From positions 248,001-312,000 of the forward strand of contig NZ_JBNPXI010000001.1 in assembly GCF_050433385.1 (NCBI RefSeq): a stretch of DNA of 64,000 nt. Reading direction: 5' to 3'. The translations under genes and the position numbers were made by a program. The notes under the pieces are model-generated. The model was given only the letters and a program-made list of their open reading frames with translations, made no database searches and was not told the DNA's origin. Source of the stretch: Brassicibacter mesophilus (lineage in GTDB: Bacteria > Bacillota > Clostridia > Tissierellales > Proteiniboraceae). Numbering within the stretch: the stretch's first letter is position 1; each line of letters begins with the position of its first letter. Below are positions 26,908 to 35,976 of the stretch, piece by piece.

Positions 26908-28833
26908 TTATTTTACCCCTAGTTTTATAAGATTCAGTAATCCACCCTCTATAAGCATTTTCTTTTGTCTTTCAGTAACTTCTAGACTTACTTTATATTC
27001 TTTATTTTTCGTTTTATTTATTAAAAACATAGTATCATTCTCTATTTGAGCTAAAGTATTATCAATAACTAATTCATCCAAAACATTTATATCATCATAA
27101 TCCTCTATATTTTCAAAGCTTAGTGGCAAAATACCATTATTTATCAGGTTTTGCTTGTGTATTCTCGCAAATGACTTTGCAAGAACTGCTTTTATCCCGA
27201 GATACAGTGGTACTAAGGCAGCGTGCTCACGGCTTGATCCCTGACCATAATTTGACCCTCCTATTATAAATCCTCCGCCATTCTCCTTTGCTCTTTTCGG
27301 AAATTTTGGATCACAAGGTGATAAACAATAATCAGAAAGGTGAGGTATGTTCGATCTAAATGGCAATAGCTTTGCATTAGAAGGCATAATATGATCTGTA
27401 GTAATATTATCTTCAACCTTTATTAACACTTTCCCTTCCAATTTATTCTTTAATTGTTCACTCTTTGGAAATGGCTTTATATTTGGCCCTCTAATTATTT
27501 CAACCTCACTATTCGATTCGCTAGGTTCTATTATCATATTATCATTGATTTTAAACTTATCAGGCATAGATATTCCCATGTTATGCGCATAACTACATGG
27601 ATTAGTTATAACTCCTGTTAATGCTGATACAGCCGCCACTTCGGGACTTACAAGATACACATTAGCAGAAACAGTGCCAGATCTTCCTTTGAAATTTCTA
27701 TTAAACGTTCTTAGTGAGATACCATCAGTATTTGGCGCTTGTCCCATACCAATGCATGGTCCGCAGCCACATTCTAGAATTCTTGCTCCGGCAGAAACAA
27801 GTTTGGCTAATGCTCCGTTTTCAGCCAACATATTTAGAACTTGCTTTGACCCTGGAGAAATTACAAGAGATACATTCTCATTAACAGTGTTTCCATCTAA
27901 TATCTTTGCTACCTTCATCAAATCCATATACGAAGAATTTGTACAACTTCCAATTGCAACCTGATTCACCTTTGTACCTTGCAGTTTAGATACGGATACA
28001 ACATTATCAGGGCTATGAGGACATGCTATTAATGACTCTAATTCATCAAGGTTAATTACTATTTCCTCGTCATATATTGCACCATCATCTGCTCTTATTT
28101 CACAAAAATCATTCTCTCTCCCTTGGGCCTTTAAAAAGTCATAAGTCAATTTATCTGAAGGGAATATTGATGTTGTAGCCCCTAGTTCTGCTCCCATATT
28201 AGTTATTGTTGCTCTTTCAGGAACTGTTAGATTAGCAAGTCCATCTCCACAGTATTCAAATATTTTATTCACTCCGCCTTTAACTGTATATCTTCTTAAA
28301 ACCTCTAGTATTATATCTTTAGCTGTAGTTCCAGAATTAAGCTTTCCTTTTAGTTCCACTTTTACAATGCTAGGCATTATAATATAATATTCGCCACCTG
28401 CCATTGCTACGGCTACATCAAGTCCACCTGCTCCAATAGCAAGCATACCAATACCTCCAGCGGTAGGTGTGTGACTATCTGAACCAAGTAAAGTTTGTCC
28501 TGGTATCCCAAATCTTTCTAAATGTACCTGATGACATATACCATTTCCTGGCTTTGAGAAATATATTCCATGCTTCTTTGCTACAGTTTGAATATATAAA
28601 TGATCATCGGCATTTTCAGGGCCAGCTTGAAGCATATTGTGGTCAATATATGCAACTGATTTTTTTGTTTTTACTCTATCTATTCCCATAGCTTCAAACT
28701 GAAGATAGGCCATAGTACCTGTTGAATCCTGCGTTAAGGTCTGATCTATTCTTATACCAACCTCACTTCCTCTTTTAAATTCTCCAGTAACTATATGTTC
28801 TTTTATAATTTTTTCTGCAACAGTTAGTCCCAT
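26908..28833 (-). CDS. Aconitate hydratase (aconitase)
   Basis: Interconverts citrate and isocitrate through aconitate using a [4Fe-4S] cluster. The 641-residue protein is of the shorter clostridial/archaeal aconitase type. Cluster-ligand segments are seen as IGSCTNSS and LECGCGPCIGMGQAP. The substrate-site region GSNYGQGSSREHAALVP lies near the C-terminus. The reading frame is open further upstream, but AGGAGGG directly precedes the paired ATGs at 28836/28833, and the longer form would overlap the citrate synthase gene. It lies 22 bases after that gene and is surely co-transcribed with it. Confidence 0.93.
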   Translation of the reverse strand: MGLTVAEKIIKEHIVTGEFKRGSEVGIRIDQTLTQDSTGTMAYLQFEAMGIDRVKTKKSVAYIDHNMLQAGPENADDHLYIQTVAKKHGIYFSKPGNGICHQVHLERFGIPGQTLLGSDSHTPTAGGIGMLAIGAGGLDVAVAMAGGEYYIIMPSIVKVELKGKLNSGTTAKDIILEVLRRYTVKGGVNKIFEYCGDGLANLTVPERATITNMGAELGATTSIFPSDKLTYDFLKAQGRENDFCEIRADDGAIYDEEIVINLDELESLIACPHSPDNVVSVSKLQGTKVNQVAIGSCTNSSYMDLMKVAKILDGNTVNENVSLVISPGSKQVLNMLAENGALAKLVSAGARILECGCGPCIGMGQAPNTDGISLRTFNRNFKGRSGTVSANVYLVSPEVAAVSALTGVITNPCSYAHNMGISMPDKFKINDNMIIEPSESNSEVEIIRGPNIKPFPKSEQLKNKLEGKVLIKVEDNITTDHIMPSNAKLLPFRSNIPHLSDYCLSPCDPKFPKRAKENGGGFIIGGSNYGQGSSREHAALVPLYLGIKAVLAKSFARIHKQNLINNGILPLSFENIEDYDDINVLDELVIDNTLAQIENDTMFLINKTKNKEYKVSLEVTERQKKMLIEGGLLNLIKLGVK

Positions 28834-28855
28834 CATTATCCCTCCTATTTTGCAT

Positions 28856-30226
28856 CTACATAGCTTTTGTTTCTTCATCTTCAATAATGTTCGGTATATA
28901 CATAAGAACCATTTTCTTAAGTTCTTCACTCCTTATAACTGTAGTTCTTCCGTTTGCATATTGTTCATCAACCCATTTTTTTATAGGTAAAATTCTAGAA
29001 TCTTTTTTGCTTAATTTTTTATCTTCATCAAGTTTAAAGTATCCATTTATCCATGCTGCAATGCCAGCTAACCCCGAATATTGATTAACAGCAACTATAG
29101 CAGGTCTGTTTAATATTTTTGATGTATTAAATGCATTATATATTTCTTCATTTTTAAGTAATCCATCTGCATGAATCCCAGCTCTAGTTACATTAAATTC
29201 ACTTCCAACAATTGGTGTTCTAGGATGTATTGTATAATCCATTTCTTTCTGAAAATAATCTGCTATTTCGGTTATTATTTTTAAGTTCATTTTTTTTGTC
29301 GTTCCTTTAAGCTGAGCATATTCTATAACCATAGCTTCCATAGGACAATTGCCCGTTCTTTCACCAATTCCAAATAAGGTTGTATTGACTGAAGAGCCTC
29401 CATAAAGCCAAGATGTAGTCGAATTAGTTACTACAGAATAAAAGTCATTATGACCATGCCATTCGATAGCGTCAGAAGGAACGTTACAGTGATATCTAAG
29501 GCCGTGTATTATGGCCGGAACACTTCTTGGCAGCTCTACGCCAACATATGGCACACCTAATCCCAATGTATCACATGCTCTTATTTTAATTTGTATGTCT
29601 GACTTCTCTGAAAGCTTCATCAAGTTATTTACTAGCGGTACAACAAATCCGTAAAAATCAGCTCTTGTTATGTCTTCTAGATGACACCTTGGTATTATTC
29701 CATTTTCTAGAGCGCTTTCAGCTATAGACAAATACATATTCATTGCCTGCTGTCTTGTCATATTAAGCTTGTCAAATATATGATAGTCCGAGCAAGACAT
29801 AAGCATCCCTGTTTCATTTATTCCCATATCTTTAACTAGCTTAAGATCTTCTTTAGTCGCCCTAATCCACGAAGTTATCTGAGGAAAATCATATCCTTTT
29901 TCCATACACTTTCGTACAGCATTTCTATCTTTATCTGAATATAAAAAAAACTCTGTCTGTCTTATTATTCCTGAGCTATTATCAAGCTCATGTAAGTAAT
30001 CATAAAGCCTAACGATTTGTTCTTCAGTAAAAGAAGACATTGACTGCTGCCCATCTCTAAATGTAGTATCCGTTATCCAAATATCATCCGGTAATTCCAT
30101 GGGTAATTGGATTTTGTTAAAATTAATCTTTGGGATTTCTTCATATGGAAAAATTTCTTTAAATAAATTTGGTCTTATTGTGTCAATAACACTATATGGA
30201 TACGACACCGATTTTGATTTTTTCAT
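28856..30226 (-). CDS. Re-citrate synthase (homocitrate/isopropylmalate-synthase family)
   Basis: Condenses acetyl-CoA with oxaloacetate to citrate with Re-face stereochemistry, an oxygen-sensitive anaerobe enzyme unrelated to normal citrate synthase. The 456-residue protein has the DRE-TIM start WITDTTFRDGQQSMSSFTEE, the metal-binding HGHND motif near residue 257 and the active-site RCHLEDITRADFYGF. These match the Re-citrate synthase of Clostridium kluyveri better than 2-isopropylmalate or homocitrate synthases (family knowledge). Linkage with aconitase and icd supports this. A GTG one codon earlier is possible, but the ATG is better spaced from GGGAGG. Confidence 0.88.
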   Translation of the reverse strand: MKKSKSVSYPYSVIDTIRPNLFKEIFPYEEIPKINFNKIQLPMELPDDIWITDTTFRDGQQSMSSFTEEQIVRLYDYLHELDNSSGIIRQTEFFLYSDKDRNAVRKCMEKGYDFPQITSWIRATKEDLKLVKDMGINETGMLMSCSDYHIFDKLNMTRQQAMNMYLSIAESALENGIIPRCHLEDITRADFYGFVVPLVNNLMKLSEKSDIQIKIRACDTLGLGVPYVGVELPRSVPAIIHGLRYHCNVPSDAIEWHGHNDFYSVVTNSTTSWLYGGSSVNTTLFGIGERTGNCPMEAMVIEYAQLKGTTKKMNLKIITEIADYFQKEMDYTIHPRTPIVGSEFNVTRAGIHADGLLKNEEIYNAFNTSKILNRPAIVAVNQYSGLAGIAAWINGYFKLDEDKKLSKKDSRILPIKKWVDEQYANGRTTVIRSEELKKMVLMYIPNIIEDEETKAM

Positions 30227-30229
30227 CAC

Positions 30230-30540
30230 AATACCTCCCTTTATCAGCCTTTAGAAGAAAATATATACAACTTTATTTTATGCAAGTTTTATATATTTTC
30301 CATGCAATAATCCATTTGACTTCTTAATGTTATTTTGTAGTATTTATTCGTTTTGTATTATATTTATGCGTATATAGTTAAAGTTATTTCTTAATTAACG
30401 TATTCTAGCACATGTGATTATAATGCATAATTAGTAATGATTGTTATTACTCCTCAATATATCGTATAATTACATATATTACTGCGTCGTATAATAACTT
30501 AAAATGATTTTAACATATACAAAAACAAATATCAAGTAAA
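30230..30540. other. AT-rich intergenic region upstream of Re-citrate synthase
   Basis: About 310 bases that should hold the promoter of the citrate synthase operon. Several TATAAT-like hexamers are present on the minus strand, but none has a convincing -35 at 17 bases. No structured leader, small gene or clear operator is seen. Confidence 0.5.
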
Positions 30541-30576
30541 AAATGCAAGTTAATTGTAATTAACTTGCATTTTTTT
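30541..30576 (-). terminator. Terminator downstream of the M20 amidohydrolase
   Basis: A perfect 15-base stem (AAATGCAAGTTAATT and complement) with a 2-base loop is flanked by T runs on both strands. On the minus strand it follows the amidohydrolase gene. Confidence 0.8.
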
Positions 30577-30627
30577 ATAATTCAATATCTTATTGTTGTG
30601 ATAGACACGTCTATTCTTTTACTTATC

Positions 30628-31773
30628 TTAAAACACTCCTATTTTTTTGCATATTTTGACATATGTTTTGACACCATGAACCAATACATCTTCACCATAG
30701 TTAAATCGACAGTGATGAAGAGGAAAGACAAATCCCTCCTTTTCATTCCTTGATCCTAGCATAAAAAATATGCCTGGTATTTGTCTTTGATAATACGAGA
30801 AATCTTCTGCTATCATCATAGGTTTAATAATTTCTACTTCATTATCATCTAGAGCTTCTTTAACAATTTCAAATAGCTTATTATCATTAACGACTGCAGG
30901 ATACATATCTCTAACCTGCATATTGATATCTATACCATGCATTATTTCCATGCCTTTGTTGATTTCTTTCATTTTTTCCTTGATAATATCATATATTTCT
31001 TGTCTATACGCTCTTATTGTTCCTTCCATTTCAACTTTACCAGCTATGGCATTGCGTGCCTCTCCTCCATTTATCTTTCCTATGGATAATACAGCACCTT
31101 CAATCGGTTCAATATTTCTACTAATAATTGATTGATAAGCGTTTATTAATTGAGCTGCTATACATATGCCATCTATCCCTTTATGAGGCATAGCTCCATG
31201 TCCACCCTTTGCATTAATACAAATATCTATTTCTCCTGTTTGTGCCATTATAGGGCCTGAATTTAATCCTATTTTTCCTTCTTCTAGCTCAGGCATTATA
31301 TGAAGTCCCACTATTGCCTCTATATTATATTTTTCTAGAACCCCTTCTCTTACTATGACCTCTGCTCCTCCAGGACCTTCTTCCGCTGGTTGGAATATTA
31401 ACACTATATCTCTTTGTATTTTTTCTAAACCAGATATATAGAATGCAAGTCCTAACAATATGGCTGTATGTCCATCATGTCCACAGGCATGCATCATACC
31501 TTCATTCTTCGATGAAAAAGAAAGTCCAGTCTCTTCTTTTATTCTTAAGCCATCTATATCTGCCCGAATAGCTATGGCTTTCGAATCCATACTGCCTTTT
31601 CTAAATCCTATTACACCAGTATTTGCAACAACCTCTGTCTTAAATCCAGCTTCCTGAAGCTTTTCTATTATATATCTTGATGTATTTATTTCACTAAAGC
31701 CTATTTCAGGCATCTGATGCAATTCTTTTCTAAAATTAACTACCATCTGCGATATATCCAATAACTTATTCAT
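30628..31773 (-). CDS. M20-family amidohydrolase (N-acyl amino acid or N-acetyl-diaminopimelate deacylase)
   Basis: A 381-residue cytoplasmic metal-dependent amidohydrolase. Metal-binding motifs are HACGHDGHTA (about residues 92-101) and the glutamate pair in FQPAEEGPGGAE; GGHGAMPHKGID belongs to the dimerisation/lid domain. The family includes N-acyl-L-amino acid amidohydrolases and the DapL deacetylase of the acetylase lysine pathway. The divergent operon next to it makes lysine by that pathway (dapH present) and lacks a deacetylase, so DapL is an attractive reading. However, this gene is not behind the lysine riboswitch, so the assignment is inference. Confidence 0.8.
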   Translation of the reverse strand: MNKLLDISQMVVNFRKELHQMPEIGFSEINTSRYIIEKLQEAGFKTEVVANTGVIGFRKGSMDSKAIAIRADIDGLRIKEETGLSFSSKNEGMMHACGHDGHTAILLGLAFYISGLEKIQRDIVLIFQPAEEGPGGAEVIVREGVLEKYNIEAIVGLHIMPELEEGKIGLNSGPIMAQTGEIDICINAKGGHGAMPHKGIDGICIAAQLINAYQSIISRNIEPIEGAVLSIGKINGGEARNAIAGKVEMEGTIRAYRQEIYDIIKEKMKEINKGMEIMHGIDINMQVRDMYPAVVNDNKLFEIVKEALDDNEVEIIKPMMIAEDFSYYQRQIPGIFFMLGSRNEKEGFVFPLHHCRFNYGEDVLVHGVKTYVKICKKIGVF

Positions 31774-31950
31774 CTTTTAAAACCTCCCTCATAATCATTT
31801 TTATACTCGTCATTAATTATATTATTTTTAGAATATATTATATCTATTTTATAGTCTATAACAAGAATTACTTTTTTATATTCTAATTAGTTTTAACTAT
31901 TGAATTATGAATAAAATATATACAAGCTTTAGCTTTGTAATTTTTTGTTA

Positions 31951-31979
31951 TTGACAACAATTTTAATATCTGTTACGAT
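31951..31979 (+). promoter_or_regulatory. Sigma-A promoter of the lysine operon
   Basis: TTGACA and TACGAT are separated by 17 bases, and the lysine aptamer begins about 25 bases past the predicted start. Confidence 0.7.
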
Positions 31980-32010
31980 TGGAGATAATTAAATACTGGG
32001 TAACAGCAAT

Positions 32011-32176
32011 ATGATATAGAGGCCGCAATTGTAAACAGTACTTTAGGTTAGCATTCTAAAGGAAAGGTGCAATTGCCGAAGCACATTTTTGAAAGTTTAT
32101 GTGTTGGGACTATGCTGAATAAGCATAGTACTGTCGATAGGAGATAGCCCAGTCTTCTATTGGAGTGCTATATCAT
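32011..32176 (+). promoter_or_regulatory. Lysine riboswitch aptamer (L box)
   Basis: P1 is closed by ATGATATAG (32011-32019) pairing with CTATATCAT (32168-32176). Conserved L-box blocks appear in order: AGAGGCCGC, AGTACTT, GGAAAGGTGC, GCCGAAGCAC, GTTGGGACTATGCTGAATAA, ACTGTC and GGAGATAGCCC. It precedes lysA, lysC and the dap genes, so lysine represses its own synthesis. Confidence 0.95.
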
Positions 32177-32192
32177 GTTGGGGCGAAAGGTT

Positions 32193-32253
32193 CTGTTTAT
32201 TTTTGACTATTCATAAACAGCTATGGGTACCTTTTGCTCATAGCTGTTTTTTT
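32193..32253 (+). terminator. Lysine riboswitch expression platform: antiterminator and terminator
   Basis: CTGTTTAT (32193-32200) can pair with ATAAACAG (32213-32220). The AAACAG part is also needed for the terminator stem AAACAGCTATGGG with CTCATAGCTGTTT, which is followed by a T7 run. The two hairpins exclude each other, as expected for transcriptional control. Confidence 0.85.
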
Positions 32254-32261
32254 ATTTATAA

Positions 32262-32477
32262 GAAAAGCTTCTAACGAAGCATTAGAGGTAGCTTTTCTTG
32301 AAACTCATCCACGGAAAGTTCTTGATATGGAATACTAAAGTACAACTTTCCTATTCGTTATAAAAAAAGCTTCTATTGAAGCATTAATATTATGTTTAAG
32401 GAAACCTTTTTTGAAATCCATCTAACGGAAAGTTAATATTAAGGAAAATTAAGACTTTCCTATGGGTTATAAAAAAA
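32262..32477 (+). repeat. Tandem imperfect repeat, two structured units of about 105 bases, between lysine riboswitch and lysA
   Basis: Unit 1 is about 32265-32366 and unit 2 about 32364-32477. Each has a GCTTC-N4-GAAGC hairpin, then a TTGAAA..CATC segment, then a hairpin GGAAAGT...ACTTTCC. A 5-base bulge follows (TATTC or TATGG), and an outer pairing AC/GT in unit 1 becomes TAAC/GTTA in unit 2. Each unit ends GTTATAAAAAAA. Loops differ while stems are kept, which suggests RNA selected for structure. I do not recognise the motif. Confidence 0.6.
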
Positions 32478-32498
32478 TCTAGAAAGTGGTGAAAAGAC

Positions 32499-33797
32499 AT
32501 GAAATTATTCGGTACTTCGAGAGTAACTGATAAAGGTATTTTAGAAATTGGTGGATGCAATTCTTTAGATTTGGCTAAGAAATTTGGTACTCCCCTCTAT
32601 GTTATAGATGAGGAGCTTGTTAGAAATAATTGTAAGATCTTTAAAAATAGCTTTGTAGAAAAAAATATAGAAACTGAAGTGATATATGCTTCCAAAGCAT
32701 TCCTCACTATAGGTATGTGTAGGTTGATTAACGAAGAAGGGCTAAGCTTAGATGTAGTCTCTGGTGGAGAGCTATATACTGCAATAAAATCAGGTTTCCC
32801 AATTCAAAAAGTTTATATGCATGGAAATAACAAGACAAAATCAGAGCTTACAATGGCTATCAAAGCTGGTGTTGGAAGAATAATAATAGATAATAAGCAA
32901 GAAATTGAGATAATAGAAAAAATCTGTGAAACTTTAGATAAAAAAGTTGATGTGCTTCTTAGAGTAAACCCAGGTATCGAGGCCCATACACACGAATATA
33001 TACAAACTACTAAGAATGATTCTAAATTTGGAGAGTCTATATTTAGTAATAATATTTACGAAACAATAAATACACTTATTAACAGTAAAACAATAAATCT
33101 TAAAGGCTTTCACTGTCATATAGGTTCACAGATATTTGAAGAGGAATCATTTTATCTAGAGGTTTGGGTAATGCTTAAGTTTCTTAATAAAGTTAAAAAC
33201 AACTGCGGATACTCTTCAGAAGAATTAAACCTTGGCGGCGGCTTTGGTATATATTATGCTAACGGAGATACTCCTATAAAACTAGAGAGTTTTCTTAATA
33301 ATATGCTTAAGATAATAATTGAGAAGTCAAACGAGCTAAATCTATCGGTACCTAAAATAATGATAGAACCTGGAAGATCTATTGTTTCAAATGCAGGTAC
33401 TACTCTTTACGATATTGGAGCTACCAAAACAACTTTTGGACAAAAAAACTATATATTTGTTGATGGTGGAATGACAGATAACCCCAGACCCGCCCTTTAT
33501 GGAGCAAAATATGAAGCAACAATTGCAAACAAAGTCCTCGAAAATAACAAAACACTTTATACAGTCGCTGGTAAATGCTGTGAATCAGGAGACATGATAG
33601 TTAAAGATATTATGCTGCCTAAAGCTGAAGCAGGTGATATTCTAGCTGTATTCAGTACAGGAGCATATAACTATAGTATGGCAAGTAACTACAATAGAAT
33701 TCCAAGACCGGCAGTAATATTTGTAAAGAATGGTCAGTCAAGACTAGTTGTGAAACGAGAATCATATGAAGATCTAATAAAAAATGATGTTTTCTAA
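32499..33797 (+). CDS. lysA: Diaminopimelate decarboxylase
   Basis: Last step of lysine synthesis: meso-diaminopimelate to lysine, PLP-dependent, cytoplasmic. The 432-residue protein shows the PLP lysine in YASKAFLT (about residue 66), HCHIGSQI, the Gly-rich phosphate loop NLGGGFGIYY, and the active-site CCESGD near residue 365. It is the first gene behind the lysine riboswitch. The GTGG-rich ribosome site is moderate. Eight bases separate its stop from the next open frame, and 23 from the true lysC start. Confidence 0.95.
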   Translation: MKLFGTSRVTDKGILEIGGCNSLDLAKKFGTPLYVIDEELVRNNCKIFKNSFVEKNIETEVIYASKAFLTIGMCRLINEEGLSLDVVSGGELYTAIKSGFPIQKVYMHGNNKTKSELTMAIKAGVGRIIIDNKQEIEIIEKICETLDKKVDVLLRVNPGIEAHTHEYIQTTKNDSKFGESIFSNNIYETINTLINSKTINLKGFHCHIGSQIFEEESFYLEVWVMLKFLNKVKNNCGYSSEELNLGGGFGIYYANGDTPIKLESFLNNMLKIIIEKSNELNLSVPKIMIEPGRSIVSNAGTTLYDIGATKTTFGQKNYIFVDGGMTDNPRPALYGAKYEATIANKVLENNKTLYTVAGKCCESGDMIVKDIMLPKAEAGDILAVFSTGAYNYSMASNYNRIPRPAVIFVKNGQSRLVVKRESYEDLIKNDVF

Positions 33798-33820
33798 CTT
33801 GAACTTTGGGAGGGTTAAGT

Positions 33821-35026
33821 ATGGCTATAATTGTTCAAAAATATGGTGGTTCTTCTGTTGAGACTATCGATAAAATGAAAGATATTGCAAAAAAAGTAAT
33901 AGATAGAAAAATAGAAGGTAATGATATGGTGATAGTTATATCTGCCATGGGAAAAACTACTAATAATTTAATAGCAATGACAAAGGATATTTCAGAAAGT
34001 CCTTGTAAACGAGAGCTTGACATGTTGTTATCCACAGGAGAGCAAGTTTCTATTTCTTTATTATCAATGGTTTTTAAAGAGTTTGGTTATGATGCCATAT
34101 CGCTAACTGGCCTTCAAGCTGGTATTAGAACACAAGGAAATCATACTAAAAGCCGTATAGAAGATATAGATATAGATATAATAAAAGCTCATTTAAACAA
34201 GGATAAGATCGTAATCGTTGCAGGTTTCCAAGGTGTTAATAAAGATGGTGATATTACTACTCTAGGAAGGGGCGGATCAGATACTACAGCCGTTGCTTTA
34301 GCTGCAAAACTAAATTGCCTGTGTGAGATATATACTGATGTAGAAGGTATCTACTCTGTTGATCCCAGACTTTATAAAGGTGCAAAGAAGCTTCAAAGCA
34401 TTAGTTATGAAGAGATGATGGAAATGTCAAGTCTAGGCGCAAAAGTAATGGAAACGCGATCAGTAGAAATAGGTCACAAGTTTAATGTACCAATATATGT
34501 AGCACTTAGCAATGGAAAAATCCAAGGAACTTATATAAAGGAGCTCGATGAAAACATGGAACAAAGAACAGTAACCGGACTTACAGCAAGTGATAATGTA
34601 CTAATGGTCACTATAAACAACGTACCATATAATACACAAAATATCTCACTAATCTTTGAAAAATTAGCAGATGAGGATATTAATGTAGATATGATTAGCC
34701 AAACATCCCCTTATGACGGATACGTCAATGTTTCATTTACCACAGCTAAGGATGATGAGAACTCTATAAATATTATAATTGCTGAATTAAAAAAAGAAAT
34801 GTCAAGCATTGAAGTAACTAAAGATTCAAATATATCAAAGATATCTGTTATAGGTACAGGAATGAGACATCACTCTGGAGTAGCAGCAAAAGTATTTAAT
34901 ATTTTTGCAAATAACAGTATAGAATTTAAACAGGTTACAACATCAGAGATAAGTATTTCATACACTATAAGCAATCTAAATAAACAAAAAGCAATAAATG
35001 TTTTGGCAAGAGAATTAAATTTGTAA
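33821..35026 (+). CDS. lysC: Aspartate kinase, lysine-pathway isoform
   Basis: Phosphorylates aspartate, the first step towards lysine, threonine and methionine. The 401-residue protein has the kinase start IIVQKYGGSSVETIDKM, TLGRGGSDTTAVALAA, and two C-terminal ACT domains (about residues 265-400) that bind feedback effectors. Start at 33821 is chosen because GGGAGGG lies eight bases before it. Position behind the lysine riboswitch suggests the lysine-sensitive form; the actual effector is not readable. Confidence 0.93.
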   Translation: MAIIVQKYGGSSVETIDKMKDIAKKVIDRKIEGNDMVIVISAMGKTTNNLIAMTKDISESPCKRELDMLLSTGEQVSISLLSMVFKEFGYDAISLTGLQAGIRTQGNHTKSRIEDIDIDIIKAHLNKDKIVIVAGFQGVNKDGDITTLGRGGSDTTAVALAAKLNCLCEIYTDVEGIYSVDPRLYKGAKKLQSISYEEMMEMSSLGAKVMETRSVEIGHKFNVPIYVALSNGKIQGTYIKELDENMEQRTVTGLTASDNVLMVTINNVPYNTQNISLIFEKLADEDINVDMISQTSPYDGYVNVSFTTAKDDENSINIIIAELKKEMSSIEVTKDSNISKISVIGTGMRHHSGVAAKVFNIFANNSIEFKQVTTSEISISYTISNLNKQKAINVLARELNL

Positions 35027-35086
35027 TCTTAATGATTATTACTTTTGATATATAATATATTTATAATAAGTTGGGGGTGGAAAAAG

Positions 35087-35923
35087 ATGTTAACATTTGA
35101 AAAATTCCATGGTACAGGAAATGATTTCATAATATTTAACGGATTAAATGGTAATCTACCAGAGTACAAAAAACTTGCTTTAAGTGTATGTGATAGGCAT
35201 TTTGGAATTGGTGCTGACGGTATGATAGTTGTCGAGAAATCAGAAACAGCCGATATTAAAATGGTTTTTTATAACGCTGATGGTACAGAAGCTCCTATGT
35301 GTGGAAATGGAATAAGATGCTTTGCTAAATATGTCTATGATAATAAAATCGTACCGAAAACCACATTTACAGTTGAGACTCTTGGGGGAATGATGAAGCC
35401 TGAATTAATCATTAATGATGGTAAAGTTCATAGTGTTAAGGTTGATTTAGGTGTACCAGTTTTTTCTACAGATAGCTTTCCTATAAATACTGATAAAGCA
35501 GATTTTATTGATAAAGAAATAGAAATAAACAAAATAACTTATAAAATATCTTCATTATTTGTAGGCACTATTCATACAGTTGTAAGAGTAGATAACTTAA
35601 ATAATATCAAAATTTCAGAAATAGGACCATTAATTGAAAATTATACATTATTCCCCAAAAAAACAAATGTGAATTTTTGTGAGATTCTTGACGATCAAAA
35701 TATAAAGGTTATAACATGGGAAAGAGGTGCAGGTCAAACTCTTGCATGTGGCACTGGTGCAGCTGCTACTGCTATCGTATGTTCTATGATATATGGTACT
35801 AATAAAGAAGTAAATATTCATGTTTTAGGTGGAAAACTAAAAATTAATCAGGAAAATAATCACATATTTATGACTGGACCAGCACAATTAGTATGTAAAG
35901 GTGAATATAATTGGAATAACTAG
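35087..35923 (+). CDS. dapF: Diaminopimelate epimerase
   Basis: Converts LL- to meso-diaminopimelate without a cofactor, using two cysteines. Both are seen: the first in APMCGNGIRCFAKY (about residue 75) and the second in LACGTGAAA (about residue 220). Length is 278 residues, normal. The start at 35087 follows GGGGGTGG and begins MLTFEKFHGTGNDF, the family N-terminus; the open frame extends 14 codons further without support. Confidence 0.95.
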   Translation: MLTFEKFHGTGNDFIIFNGLNGNLPEYKKLALSVCDRHFGIGADGMIVVEKSETADIKMVFYNADGTEAPMCGNGIRCFAKYVYDNKIVPKTTFTVETLGGMMKPELIINDGKVHSVKVDLGVPVFSTDSFPINTDKADFIDKEIEINKITYKISSLFVGTIHTVVRVDNLNNIKISEIGPLIENYTLFPKKTNVNFCEILDDQNIKVITWERGAGQTLACGTGAAATAIVCSMIYGTNKEVNIHVLGGKLKINQENNHIFMTGPAQLVCKGEYNWNN

Positions 35924-35976
35924 CTATTTATAACTTGTTTATATGCATTAGAAAATTTAAAATAGAGGTGACTAGA

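Noticed and set aside
34600..35026. Possible separate small subunit of aspartate kinase (internal start)
   Set aside because: Some Bacillus kinases have one, but no internal ribosome site with a good ATG is clear here.
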